This document shows positions 32,262 through 40,748 of a DNA stretch of 64,000 bases, piece by piece. Below the pieces are notes generated by a model. That model saw only the letters and a program-made list of their open reading frames with translations, did not search any database and was not told the origin of the DNA. This DNA is from Micromonospora sp. WMMD1082 (GTDB lineage: Bacteria; Actinomycetota; Actinomycetes; Mycobacteriales; Micromonosporaceae). Location of the stretch: positions 6,093,001 through 6,157,000 of the forward strand of contig NZ_JARUBM010000002.1 of assembly GCF_029626175.1 (NCBI RefSeq), written 5' to 3'. Within the stretch, counting starts at the first letter, position 1. Every line of letters starts with the position of its first letter. A program made the position numbers and the translations under genes.

Positions 32262-33524
32262 TTAGATGGTGATCCGGTCGCCGTAGGCGAGGATCAGGGC
32301 GTTGAGGGTCTTGGCCCAACCGTAGACCCTGCCGGTGATGCTCCCGCCGCCTCTACGTTTCTGCTGGACGACGAGGTAGAGGACCTTCATCGCGGCCTGC
32401 TCGGTCGGGAAATGCCCGCGCCTGCGGGCGGCCTGCCGGAACCGGGCGTTCAAACTTTCGATGATGTTGGTGGTGTAGAGGACTTTGCGGACCTCGTGGT
32501 CGTAGTTCAGGAACGGCACGAACTGTGGCCAGGAGGTCCGCCAGAGCCGGATGACGGCGGGGTACTGGTCACCGAACTCGGCGGCGAGCGCTTCGAAGCG
32601 GGCCTCTGCAGCGGCGACGGTGGGGGCGGTGTAGATCTCCCGCAGTGCGGGGGTGATCTTCTGCCAGTCCTTCCGGTTGGTGTAACGCAGGCTGGCCCGC
32701 ACCAGGTGGACGACGCATTGCTGGTGCACCGCGAGGGGCCATACCTGTTCGATAGCGTCGGTCATGCCTTTGAGGCCGTCGGAGCAGACCATGAACACGT
32801 CCTCGACACCCCGGTTGCGGAGTTCGGTGAGGTAGCCGGCCCACTGTTTGGCGCCTTCACCGCCGGTGCCGGCCCACATACCGAGCACGTCGCGTTCCCC
32901 GTCGAGGCTGATGCCGACCACGACGTAGACGGGCCGGTTCGCGACCTGCCCCTGGCGGATCTTCATCACCAGGGCGTCGATGAACACCACCGGATAGATC
33001 CGGTCCAGCGGCCGCTGCCGCCACGCCTCCATCTCGGCCAGGACACTGTCGGTGACCCGGCTGATCAACTCCCGGGACACATCGGCCTCATACACATCCG
33101 CCAGATGCGCCGAGATCTCCCCGGTCGTTAACCCTTTCGCATACAGCGACAGGATCGCCTCGTTGAACCCGTCCAACCGGCGAACATGCTTGGGCACGAT
33201 CTGCGGGGTGAACGATCCGGCCCGATCCCGCGGCACCTGGATCCGCACCGGCCCGACATCGGTCTGCATCGTCTTGGTTCCGTGACCATTACGCACGTTG
33301 GCCCGCCGGCCGGTCGCCTCGTCGACACCGGCCTCGTCGAGATGCGCATCCAGCTCCGCATCCAACGCTGATTCGAGCACGGTACGAGTGATCCCCGCCA
33401 GGAGCCCACCCGGCCCCACCAGAGACACCCCGTCGGCCTTGGCCCGCTCCACCAACTGCTGAGCGAACTCCACCTCCGCCGCCGACGGCTCCGGAAGCTG
33501 AACAGCGTTCTTCTTGTCTGCCAT
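32262..33524 (-). CDS. IS256-family transposase
   Basis: A 420-residue mutator-type (IS256) transposase. The DDE residues lie in YPVVFIDALVMKIR, the FMVCSDGLKGMTDAIEQVWP motif, and the C-terminal TTNIIESLNARFRQAARRRGHFPTEQAAMKVLYL, a hallmark of the family. I take the ATG at 33524 (MADKKNAVQL) because of its ribosome-binding site (ggaaggaccacgtc); a start at 33563 would add 13 residues. The gene is intact, although the left terminal repeat of its element is split by the ISL3 insertion. Confidence 0.95.
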   Translation of the reverse strand: MADKKNAVQLPEPSAAEVEFAQQLVERAKADGVSLVGPGGLLAGITRTVLESALDAELDAHLDEAGVDEATGRRANVRNGHGTKTMQTDVGPVRIQVPRDRAGSFTPQIVPKHVRRLDGFNEAILSLYAKGLTTGEISAHLADVYEADVSRELISRVTDSVLAEMEAWRQRPLDRIYPVVFIDALVMKIRQGQVANRPVYVVVGISLDGERDVLGMWAGTGGEGAKQWAGYLTELRNRGVEDVFMVCSDGLKGMTDAIEQVWPLAVHQQCVVHLVRASLRYTNRKDWQKITPALREIYTAPTVAAAEARFEALAAEFGDQYPAVIRLWRTSWPQFVPFLNYDHEVRKVLYTTNIIESLNARFRQAARRRGHFPTEQAAMKVLYLVVQQKRRGGGSITGRVYGWAKTLNALILAYGDRITI

Positions 33525-33616
33525 GACGTGGTCCTTCCCGGACAGGATCAACGTCCTGTCCAACGGACCACACCCAGGTCAAACACGGAAATCTACGCAG
33601 TCCCGTCTCCCCCACC

Positions 33617-33634
33617 GAGACCGGGCGCTGGGCG
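33617..33634. terminator. Right arm of the split terminator-like hairpin
   Basis: GAGACCGGGCGCTGGGCG, perfect complement of 30557-30574. The pre-insertion loop would have been CCCCACC. Confidence 0.75.
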
Positions 33635-33654
33635 CCTGTTCGGCGGCTCCGTGA

Positions 33655-33768
33655 CTCGGTGACGTCCTGCTCGGTGGCGCCATGTCCCGGCAGCGGTGGC
33701 AGAAGGTGCTTGACGGACTGGACGTGCTGTGGGTCGGCGTGCGGTGCGAGGCGGCCGCGCTCGCGTGA
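33655..33768 (+). pseudogene. Fragment of a chloramphenicol-phosphotransferase-like gene
   Basis: The frame encodes DVLLGGAMSRQRWQKVL followed by DGLDVLWVGVRCEAA and then a stop. This matches the central region of chloramphenicol 3-O-phosphotransferase-type kinases (pattern D-V-F-L-G-G-A...ERW...LDVLWVGVRCD). Neither the N-terminal P-loop part nor the C-terminal part is present; the sequence is open only after a TGA at 33652 and stops at 33768. It is a remnant, about 40 bases from the IS256 end, and suggests that insertion and deletion removed most of a resistance-type gene here. Confidence 0.65.
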
Positions 33769-33817
33769 CGGCGCTGCGGCGCCCGCACCGGGGACGGAAC
33801 GCGTACGCCCCGCGGCC

Positions 33818-34765
33818 TCACGTCTGGAACGTCTGGCGGTAGGTGTCCGGTGGGACGCCGACCGTACGGCGGAAGTGGCGGCGCAGGGTGGTCGCGGTGC
33901 CCATGCCGGCGGCCGCGGCGATGGTGTCGACGCTGTCGTCGGTGGTTTCGAGCATCTCCTGCGCGCGGCGGATCCGCTGGGTCAGCAACCATTGCAGCGG
34001 GGTGGTGCCGGTGATCGCGTGGAAGTGGCGGGTCAGCTGGCGCGAACTCAGGTTCGCCTGGCGGGCCAGGTCCGCCACGGTGAGCGGTTGGTCCAGCCGC
34101 CGCATCGCCCAGGGGAGCAGGTCGGCCAGGGGGTGGTCGTCCTGGGCGGGCACCGGTGTGGTGACGAACTGGGCCTGGCCGCCGGCCCGGTGCGGCGGCA
34201 CGACCAGGCGGCGGGCGACCACGTTGGCGATCGCCGAGCCGTGGTCGCGGCGGACCAGGTGCAGGCACAGGTCCATCGCCGCGGCCTTGCCCGCGGAGGT
34301 GAGCAGCCTACCGTTGTCGACGTAGAGCACATCCGGGTCGACCGTCACCCGGGGGTAGCGCGCGGCCAGGTGGTCGGTGTGGGCCCAGTGCGTGGTCGCG
34401 CGCAGCCCGTCCAGCAGGCCCGCGGCGGCGAGCACGAACGCTCCGGTGCACAGGGAGACGACCCGCGCGCCCGCCTCGTGGGCCGCGCGCACCGCCTCGA
34501 CGAGGTCGGCCGGCGGGTCCTCGTCGATCTCCGCCAGGGCGGGGACGACCACCGTGCCGGCGCGGGCCAGCCGGTCGAGCCCGCCGTCCGGCTCCAGCAG
34601 GAACCGGCCGACCCGCACGGGCCGCGTGCCGCACACGCTCACGTCGTACCAGGGGCCCCGGACGGCGTCCGGGGCGGAGCCGAAGACCTCGTAGGCCAGG
34701 GCCAGCTCGAAGTGCAGCATCCCGTCGGTGGCGGCGAAGGCGACGGAGCGCGAGACGGCGGCCAT
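33818..34765 (-). CDS. GlxA-family transcriptional regulator (DJ-1/PfpI plus AraC)
   Basis: A 315-residue regulator. Residues about 1-170 are a class I glutamine-amidotransferase-like (DJ-1/PfpI) domain with the nucleophile elbow-like VVSLCTGAFVLAAAGLLDG; residues about 215-310 hold the two HTH motifs of an AraC/XylS DNA-binding domain (LTVADLARQANLSSRQLTRHFHAITGTTPLQWLL ... DSVDTIAAAAGMGTATTLRRHF). I choose the ATG at 34765 (MAAVSRSVAFA); an ATG at 34786 would add 7 residues. It is divergent from, and likely controls, the saccharopine-dehydrogenase-like gene. Confidence 0.92.
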   Translation of the reverse strand: MAAVSRSVAFAATDGMLHFELALAYEVFGSAPDAVRGPWYDVSVCGTRPVRVGRFLLEPDGGLDRLARAGTVVVPALAEIDEDPPADLVEAVRAAHEAGARVVSLCTGAFVLAAAGLLDGLRATTHWAHTDHLAARYPRVTVDPDVLYVDNGRLLTSAGKAAAMDLCLHLVRRDHGSAIANVVARRLVVPPHRAGGQAQFVTTPVPAQDDHPLADLLPWAMRRLDQPLTVADLARQANLSSRQLTRHFHAITGTTPLQWLLTQRIRRAQEMLETTDDSVDTIAAAAGMGTATTLRRHFRRTVGVPPDTYRQTFQT

Positions 34766-34868
34766 GTCGGGAATTGTACGGGTCATGTCGTTCCGGACAC
34801 TGGCAGCGGTCGGTCGGCCCGGCCAGGATCTCTGGCAGCGGATCACCTCACGCCACCGGGAGCAGGTC

Positions 34869-35912
34869 ATGGCAACGGTCGGGAACATCGCGGTCTACGG
34901 TGCGTACGGGCACACCGGGCGGTTCGTGGTCGCCGAGCTGCGGGCGCGCGGACACCTCCCGCTGCTGCTCGGTCGCGACCGGGACAGGCTGCGGGCGCTC
35001 GCGCGGGAGCACCCGGACGTCGAGACGCGGCGGGCGTCGGTCGACGATCCGGCCTCGCTCGACCGGGCACTGGACGGCACGGACGCAGTGATCAACACCG
35101 CCGGGCCGTTCGCCGCCACCACCGGCGCGGTCCTCGGGGCGGCACTGCGCGCCGGCATCCCGTACGTCGACGTGGCGGCCGAGATCGAGGCCAACGTCGA
35201 CACGTTCACGCACTTCGCCGACTCCGTTCGCGCCGCCGGCACCGTGGCGGTCCCGGCGATGGCCTGCTACGGCGGCCTCGGCGACCTGCTGGTCACCACC
35301 GCGATGGGCGACTGGACGGCGGCGGACGAGGTGCACGTCGCGTACGCCCTCAGTAGCTGGCACCCGACCGGCGGCACGCTCGCCTCGGGGGCGGTCTCGG
35401 CGCGGCGGCGCGGCGGTCGCCGGGTCCGCTTCACCGGCGGGCAGCTGCGCTACCACGACGACCCGCTGCCGACCCTGGAATGGTCCTTCCCGGCCCCGCT
35501 CGGCCCGCAGCGCGTCATCGGTGAGTTCACCATGGCCGACGTCGTCACCATCCCCAGCCACCTGGCCGTCCCGGAGGTCCGCACCTACCTGACCGCCAAC
35601 GCGGTCGCGGACCTCCTCTCCCCCGACCCCACCCCGCCGACCGCGATCGACGAGCGCGGCCGCTCCGCACAGACGTTCGTCGTCGACGCCCTCGTCCGCT
35701 CCGGCGACACGGAACGCCGCCTGACCGCCACCGGCCAGGACATCTACGCCATCAGCGCGCCGCTCGCGGTGGAGGCCGTCGACCGCATCCTCACCGGCCG
35801 GACCCGGGCGACCGGCGTCGTCTCCGCCGGCGCGGCCTTCGACGCCCCCGACTTCCTCGACGCGCTGTCCGGGCACCTCACGCTGCACGCCCCGGCGGAC
35901 ACCCACGGCTGA
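34869..35912 (+). CDS. Saccharopine dehydrogenase-like NAD(P)-binding protein
   Basis: A 347-residue protein with an N-terminal Rossmann fold (IAVYGAYGHTGRFVVAELRARG) and the saccharopine-dehydrogenase-like continuation (DAVINTAGPFAATTGAVLGAALRAGIPYVDVAAE, then PAMACYGGLGDLLVTTAMGDW). Proteins of this group include trans-acting enoyl reductase-like and uncharacterised oxidoreductases. The ATG at 34869 follows a ribosome-binding site (gggagcaggtc); in-frame ATGs further upstream overlap the divergent regulator and are less likely. Substrate unknown. A probable terminator follows the stop. Confidence 0.85.
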   Translation: MATVGNIAVYGAYGHTGRFVVAELRARGHLPLLLGRDRDRLRALAREHPDVETRRASVDDPASLDRALDGTDAVINTAGPFAATTGAVLGAALRAGIPYVDVAAEIEANVDTFTHFADSVRAAGTVAVPAMACYGGLGDLLVTTAMGDWTAADEVHVAYALSSWHPTGGTLASGAVSARRRGGRRVRFTGGQLRYHDDPLPTLEWSFPAPLGPQRVIGEFTMADVVTIPSHLAVPEVRTYLTANAVADLLSPDPTPPTAIDERGRSAQTFVVDALVRSGDTERRLTATGQDIYAISAPLAVEAVDRILTGRTRATGVVSAGAAFDAPDFLDALSGHLTLHAPADTHG

Positions 35913-35958
35913 GACCCGTGCGCCCGGCGCGGCCCGGACCAGGGCGGCGGCACGGGTC
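35913..35958. terminator. Possible terminator after the saccharopine-dehydrogenase-like gene
   Basis: 9-bp perfect arms GACCCGTGC (35913-35921) and GCACGGGTC (35950-35958) with a long GC-rich loop that can fold further. The first arm begins within the TGA stop context. Confidence 0.4.
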
Positions 35959-35980
35959 GGACAGGTGACGCACCGCCGCA

Positions 35981-35992
35981 TACCCTGGCCGG
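35981..35992 (+). promoter_or_regulatory. Leaderless promoter -10 (TACCCT) of the APH-like gene
   Basis: TACCCT at 35981-35986, 6 bases before the GTG at 35993; no ribosome-binding site in between. Confidence 0.5.
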
Positions 35993-36994
35993 GTGGCGCC
36001 GGTCAGTCCCACCCAGCGGATCCTCTCCCCCGACGACGTGCTCGACTTCGTCCGCGCCTCGTTCGGCCCGGATCGACAGGTACGCGACTGCGGGCCGCTG
36101 TCCGGCGGCGGCTTCGCGGCGGTGTGGTGGGCGCGCCTCGACGACGACCGGGATGTCGTGCTGAAGGTCGCCCCGCCGCCCACCGCGCGGCTGCTGCGGT
36201 ACGAGACCGATCTGCTCGCCGCCGAGGCCCGCTACTTCCGGCTGGTCGCCGAGCGGGCGCCCCGGGTGCCGGTGCCGCCGGTGCTGCACCACGGCGGCGA
36301 TCCGCGGCGCGGCGAGTGGTTGGTCACCGGACGGCTGCCCGGACGGGCACTGCCCGATCTGGACGGTGACGACGGCCCGGCCCGGGCCGACCTGGGCGCG
36401 GTGACGGCGGCCCTGCACCGGATCACCGGCGACCGGTTCGGCTACGACGCCGGCCGTACCGGCGGATCGACCTGGCGGGCGGCGTTCGCGGCGATCATCG
36501 ACGACCTGCTCGCCGACGCGGCCGACTGGGCCGTGACCCTGCCCGCGCCGCCGCAGCGGATCCGGGCGCTGGTCGCCCGGCACGCCGACGTGCTCGACCG
36601 GGTCGGCCGGCCCGCCCTGCTGCACTTCGACTGCTGGGACGGCAACGTGCTGGCCGCGGCGGGCGACGACGGCCCACCCCGGATGTGCGGGCTGGTCGAC
36701 GGCGAACGCTTCCTCTACGGCGACCCGCTGGTGGACCTGGTCTCTCCGCTGCTGTTCCGCCGCGCCGAGGACGAGCCGGCGCACCCGTTCCTGCGCGGGT
36801 ACGCCGACGCCACCGGCGCTCCGCTGATCTTCGACGACGGGGCGCGCCGCCGGTTGACGCTCTACCGGATGCACCTGCACCTGCTGATGACCGTGGAGAT
36901 GCCCAGCCGGGGCATCACTCCGGCGAACGACCCCGGCCGGCACACCCTGCTGGCCGAGCTGCTGGCACGCGACCTGGACGACCTGAGCACCTAG
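35993..36994 (+). CDS. Phosphotransferase (APH/choline kinase fold)
   Basis: A 333-residue kinase-like protein of the APH family. Nucleotide-binding lobe with SGGGFAAVWWARLDDDRDVVLKVAPPP (the Lys of VVLKV), catalytic loop LLHFDCWDGNV (HxDxxxxN) and the metal segment CGLVDGERFLYGDPLVDL, where the usual D-x-D/E is present as D-G-E. Such enzymes phosphorylate aminoglycosides, macrolides or small metabolites; the substrate cannot be told. The start is GTG with a leaderless -10 box. Its 3' end overlaps the convergent desD by 4 bases. Confidence 0.85.
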   Translation: MAPVSPTQRILSPDDVLDFVRASFGPDRQVRDCGPLSGGGFAAVWWARLDDDRDVVLKVAPPPTARLLRYETDLLAAEARYFRLVAERAPRVPVPPVLHHGGDPRRGEWLVTGRLPGRALPDLDGDDGPARADLGAVTAALHRITGDRFGYDAGRTGGSTWRAAFAAIIDDLLADAADWAVTLPAPPQRIRALVARHADVLDRVGRPALLHFDCWDGNVLAAAGDDGPPRMCGLVDGERFLYGDPLVDLVSPLLFRRAEDEPAHPFLRGYADATGAPLIFDDGARRRLTLYRMHLHLLMTVEMPSRGITPANDPGRHTLLAELLARDLDDLST

Positions 36995-38862
36995 GGTCGG
37001 CTTGCTCCTTCCGCGAAGCGGGCGAGGGGATTGGTCAGGGCGCCGACGAGTTGCAGCGCGGCGGACGGGTCGGCGAGGTCGACCATCTGCTGGTTGTCGC
37101 GCAGTTGCAGCCGGTTGAGGCAGGAGAGCGCGAACTCCGGGGCGAACAGGTCGTAGCGGGCCAGCCGGTCGGCCAGCTGGGGCACCCGGTCGGCGTACTC
37201 GGTGGCGCAGTCGGCGACCGTACGCCAGAACGTCTCCTCGTCGGCGACGCCCTGATCGGCCAGCACCGCGCCGAGGAAGCGGAAGAAGCAGTCGAAGACG
37301 TCGGTGAAGATCGACAGTAGCTTCATGTCCTCCGGGATGTCGGCCCGGATCCGCTCGACCGCCGCCGGCAGTTCCGCCTCGGCGCTCATCACCACGATCT
37401 CCTCGGCGATGTCCTTGAAGATCACCCGCTCGACGGCCCCCTCGTGCAGCACCAGGATGACGTTCTCGCCGTGCGGCATGAAGGCCAGGTCGTACGCGTA
37501 GAAGGCGTGCAGCAGCGGGGTGAGGTAGGCGTTCAGGTAGCGGCGCAGCCACTCCGTCGGCGCCAGCCCGGAGGCGGCGATCAGCTCGGCCGCGAACGAC
37601 CGGCCGTCGGCGTCGACGTGCAGCAGCGACGCCATGGTGGCCAGCCGCCGGCCGGGTGCCAGCCCGGGCACCGGGCTCTCCCGCCAGAGCGCGGCCAGCA
37701 TCTTCCGGTACGGCGAGTAGCGGTCGGTGGCCGCCTCGTACTGCCGGTGCCGGTAGCCGACGGCGGCCCGCTCCCGGATGATCGTCAGCCCGGTCGCCCG
37801 GAACACCGCGTCACCGGCGATCAGGTCGGCGAGCCAGTCGTTGATCGCCGGGGTGGCCTCCATGTAGGCGGCCGACAGGCCGCGCATGAAGCCCATGTTC
37901 AGCACCGACAGCGCCGTCTTGACGTAGTGCCGCTGCGGGGCGCTGACGTTGAAGAAGGTACGGATGGACTGCTGGGCGAGATACTCGTCGGGTCCCTCGC
38001 CGAGGCAGACCAGCCGCCGACGGGCCACCTCACCGGCGAAGGTGACCGACAGCTTGTTCCACCACTGCCAGGGGTGCACCGGGATGAGGTGGTAGTCGGC
38101 CAGGTCCAGGCCGAGCCCGGCCATGGTCGAGGCGAACCCGTCGAGGGTCGCCGCGCCCAGTTCCGCGCGCAGCAGCGCATCGTAGTCGAGGTCGGCGGAG
38201 CTGGTGAAGGTGGCGTGGTCGCGGTGGGCGGCCAGCCAGATCAGCCGCACCGGCGTGGCCGCCTCGGGGGCGTAGCGGTGGTACTCGTCGACGCCGAAGC
38301 CGAGCCGGCCGTTGTTCGCCACGAAGCAGGGGTGGCCCTCGGTCATCGACGTCTCGATGGTCTGGAAGTCGGCCTCGACCAGTTTCGCCGCGCCGGGTAG
38401 TGCCCGGTCCAGCTTGTACGCGATGCCGGCCAGGGTGGAGCTGATCTCCTCCAGGTAGACCGGCAGGACCCGGTCGGTGAGGCCGAGCGCGCCGCGCAGG
38501 TCGAGGCAGAGGTCGACCGCGTCCAGCGGCAGCGTCTCCGCCCCCCGGTGCCGGGTGATGCTGTCCGGATCGATGTCCCAGTGCTCCAGGGTCAGCACCC
38601 GGGCGGCGAACCGGTACCGCACCGCGCCGGAGTCGCCGGTGACGGCGTACCACCGCCGGCCGGCGGCGTCGGCCGGCGACCCGTCCGGCTCGGGGGTGAG
38701 CAGCCGCTCGTGGGTGAACTCGGCCAGCGCCTTGCGCACCAGCAGGCGGTTGGCCCGTGCCCAGGTCTCCGGCCGCAGGTGGGCGACGGGCGAGCGCGAG
38801 AAGTGCGGCGAGGCGGCATCCCCCGGTCGCGACGAAGCGGGTGGCTGGTCAGGCGTGGTCAC
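36991..38862 (-). CDS. desD: Desferrioxamine synthetase DesD (IucA/IucC-type NIS synthetase)
   Basis: A 623-residue NRPS-independent siderophore synthetase. Family motifs: LVEADFQTIETSMTEGHPCFVANNGRLGFGVDEYHRYAPE split over the ATP-binding site (TEGHP, NNGRLGF), HLIPVHPWQWWN, TRYS-like ATDRYSPYRK and FMPHGENVILVLHEGAVERVIFKDI. It activates N-hydroxy-N-succinyl/acyl-cadaverine and oligomerises it to desferrioxamines in the cytoplasm. Last gene of the desABCD run, overlapping desC by 14 bases. Order and sequence match the classic Streptomyces cluster, so the product is very probably a desferrioxamine-type trihydroxamate. Confidence 0.95.
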   Translation of the reverse strand: MTTPDQPPASSRPGDAASPHFSRSPVAHLRPETWARANRLLVRKALAEFTHERLLTPEPDGSPADAAGRRWYAVTGDSGAVRYRFAARVLTLEHWDIDPDSITRHRGAETLPLDAVDLCLDLRGALGLTDRVLPVYLEEISSTLAGIAYKLDRALPGAAKLVEADFQTIETSMTEGHPCFVANNGRLGFGVDEYHRYAPEAATPVRLIWLAAHRDHATFTSSADLDYDALLRAELGAATLDGFASTMAGLGLDLADYHLIPVHPWQWWNKLSVTFAGEVARRRLVCLGEGPDEYLAQQSIRTFFNVSAPQRHYVKTALSVLNMGFMRGLSAAYMEATPAINDWLADLIAGDAVFRATGLTIIRERAAVGYRHRQYEAATDRYSPYRKMLAALWRESPVPGLAPGRRLATMASLLHVDADGRSFAAELIAASGLAPTEWLRRYLNAYLTPLLHAFYAYDLAFMPHGENVILVLHEGAVERVIFKDIAEEIVVMSAEAELPAAVERIRADIPEDMKLLSIFTDVFDCFFRFLGAVLADQGVADEETFWRTVADCATEYADRVPQLADRLARYDLFAPEFALSCLNRLQLRDNQQMVDLADPSAALQLVGALTNPLARFAEGASRP

Positions 38863-39436
38863 GGAGGTGCTCCTTCGCTACGGTGGCGGCCCGGAACCGC
38901 TCCCGGGTGCAGATGCTCAGCAGGGCCGTCTTCTCCGGCTTGGTGATCGGGCCGACCACCTCGAAGCCGACCGCCGCGTTGAGCGCGTGCACGGCGGTGT
39001 TGCGTACGTCCGGCTCGACCACGACCCGTTCGGTGGCGGGGTCGGCGAAGAGCCAGGCCATCACGGTGGTGATGACGGCCCGGGTGAAGCCGTGCACGGG
39101 CGCGTCGGTGGGTGCGCAGAGGAAGTGCATGCCGACGTCGCCCGGCCGGGCGTCGTGCAGGCCGACCAGTTCGACGTGTGCCGGGTCGTACCGTTCGGCG
39201 AGGAACGCCGGCTCGCCGCGCCACAGCCCGACGAACGCCTCGTGGTGCGGGTGCGCGGCGATGCGCCGGTACTCGGCCGCCACGGCGTCGACGTCGGCGT
39301 CCTGCATCAGCCAGAACGCCGCCTTCGGGTCGGTCACCCACCGGTGCAGCAGCGGGGCGTCGGCGGCCACGTCGAGCGTACGCAGCGCGAACTCGCCGAG
39401 TCGCCGGTCGTGGCGGGTGTGCACGAGTGCGGTCAC
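38849..39436 (-). CDS. desC: DesC acyltransferase (GNAT, IucB-like)
   Basis: A 195-residue GNAT-family acyltransferase. Core: [57 protein letters not shown] and [21 protein letters not shown]. It acylates N-hydroxycadaverine with acetyl-, succinyl- or longer acyl-CoA; DesC enzymes are known to be substrate-tolerant. The GTG start overlaps the desB stop (GTGA). A second GNAT of the same family lies at 48545-49117, so the locus has two acyltransferases. Confidence 0.93.
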   Translation of the reverse strand: MTALVHTRHDRRLGEFALRTLDVAADAPLLHRWVTDPKAAFWLMQDADVDAVAAEYRRIAAHPHHEAFVGLWRGEPAFLAERYDPAHVELVGLHDARPGDVGMHFLCAPTDAPVHGFTRAVITTVMAWLFADPATERVVVEPDVRNTAVHALNAAVGFEVVGPITKPEKTALLSICTRERFRAATVAKEHLRDHA

Positions 39437-40713
39437 ACCGGCACTCCGAACTGTTGGAAGGTGATCGACTTCTCGATCGGGTAGACCTCCCGGCCGGCCA
39501 GCTCGCGGATGATCCAGCTGTTGCGGTACGGGCCCATGCCGAGGTCCGGCGAGGTGATGCTGTGCGTGTGGGTGCCGCCGTTCTGGAGGAAGACGCCCCG
39601 GCCGGTGTGGTCGACGCTGTAGTTGCGGGCGACGTCGAGCCGGCCGTGCCCGTCGACGCGCAGCCGGTCCCGGATCGGGTCGAGGAAGGCGGGCACCTGG
39701 TACCGGTAGCCGGTGGCCAGCACCAGTCCCTCGGTGTCCAGGGTGGCGTCACGCCCCTGCTCGACGTGGTGCAGCCCGAGGGTGTGCACGCCGGTGGTCT
39801 CGTCGTACGCGACGCCGGTCAGTTCGGTGTTGGTCAGCAGCCGGGTGTTGACCGGGCCGTCGACGCTGCGCGTGTAGAGCAGGTCGTAGATGTCGTTGAC
39901 CAGGTCGGCGGAGATCCCCTTGAACAGCCCCTTCTGCTCGGCCTCCAACCGGTAGCGGGTGGGCTCGGGCAGGGCGTGGAAGTAGTCCACGTAGTCCGGC
40001 GAGGTCATCTCCAGCGTGAGCTTGGTGTACTCCAGCGGGAAGAAGCGCGGCGAGCGGGTCACCCAGTTCAGCTGGTAGCCGTGGGCGTCGATGTCGCCGA
40101 GCAGGTCGTGGTAGATCTCGGCGGCGCTCTGCCCGCTGCCGACGACGGTGATGCTCCGCTTGGCCTTCAGCGTGTCGCGGTGTTCCAGGTAACGCGAGTT
40201 GTGCACCGCGTCGGAGGTCAGGCCGGCGCAGGCGTCGGGAAGGTACGGCGGGGTGCCGGTGCCGAGCACCAGGTGCCGGGCCCGGTGGCTGACGGTGGTG
40301 CCGTCGACGGTGGCGGTGACCACGTACCGCTGGTCGGCCGGGTCGTACTCGACGGCCCGCACCTCGTGGCCGAAGCGCAGGTTCGGCAGCTTCGCGGCGG
40401 CCCACCGGCAGTACGCGTCGTACTCCACCCGGAGCGGGAAGAAGCTCTCCCGGATGTAGAAGGGGTAGAGCCGGCCGGTCTCCTTCAGGTAGTTGAGGAA
40501 GGAGAAGGGCGAGGTGGGGTCGGCGAGGGTGACCAGGTCGGCCAGGAACGGGGTCTGCAACCGGGACGACTCCAGCAGCATGCCGGGGTGCCAGGAGACG
40601 TCGGAGCGGGCCTCCAGGAACAGCCCGTCGAGGTCCGTGATCGGCGCGGTCAGGCAGGCCAGGCCGAGGTTGTACGGGCCGAGGCCGATCCCGATGACGT
40701 CGTAGCTTTCCAT
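39433..40713 (-). CDS. desB: DesB cadaverine/lysine N-monooxygenase
   Basis: A 426-residue FAD/NADPH-dependent N-hydroxylase. FAD motif [18 protein letters not shown] at the N terminus, NADPH motif [18 protein letters not shown] in the middle and [12 protein letters not shown] near the end. It hydroxylates the free amine of cadaverine in desferrioxamine biosynthesis. I prefer the ATG at 40713, which has a strong ribosome-binding site (ggagggccgg before ATG); an ATG at 40746, directly after the desA stop, would add 11 residues. The frame stays open through antisense of desA but that is not coding. Confidence 0.93.
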   Translation of the reverse strand: MESYDVIGIGLGPYNLGLACLTAPITDLDGLFLEARSDVSWHPGMLLESSRLQTPFLADLVTLADPTSPFSFLNYLKETGRLYPFYIRESFFPLRVEYDAYCRWAAAKLPNLRFGHEVRAVEYDPADQRYVVTATVDGTTVSHRARHLVLGTGTPPYLPDACAGLTSDAVHNSRYLEHRDTLKAKRSITVVGSGQSAAEIYHDLLGDIDAHGYQLNWVTRSPRFFPLEYTKLTLEMTSPDYVDYFHALPEPTRYRLEAEQKGLFKGISADLVNDIYDLLYTRSVDGPVNTRLLTNTELTGVAYDETTGVHTLGLHHVEQGRDATLDTEGLVLATGYRYQVPAFLDPIRDRLRVDGHGRLDVARNYSVDHTGRGVFLQNGGTHTHSITSPDLGMGPYRNSWIIRELAGREVYPIEKSITFQQFGVPV

Positions 40714-40748
40714 CCGGCCCTCCAGGCTCGGGTTCGCGGGTCGCATGC

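Larger units (their letters stand above)
30578..33604. mobile_element. IS256-family element, interrupted near its left end by an ISL3-family element
   Basis: Ends are defined by imperfect inverted repeats: left GGGAGTGTGTCGATTTC continuing after the inner element with CGTGTTTG; right end, read inward, GGGACTGCGTAGATTTCCG then TGTTTG. Flanks are GTCTCCC(A) at 30570-30577 and GTCTCCC(C) at 33605-33612, a 7-of-8 target duplication. Removing the inner element (1628 bp plus one 8-bp duplication) leaves about 1391 bp, normal for IS256. It contains one transposase gene. The inner insertion lies within the terminal repeat, so independent mobility is probably impaired. Confidence 0.85.

Noticed and set aside
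30578..33604. Composite transposon carried by two insertion sequences
   Set aside because: The two elements belong to different families and one lies inside the terminal repeat of the other; no cargo lies between them, so this is nesting.
35993..36994. Specific aminoglycoside-resistance gene
   Set aside because: The APH fold covers many substrates and no feature points to a particular antibiotic, so it is called only as a phosphotransferase.
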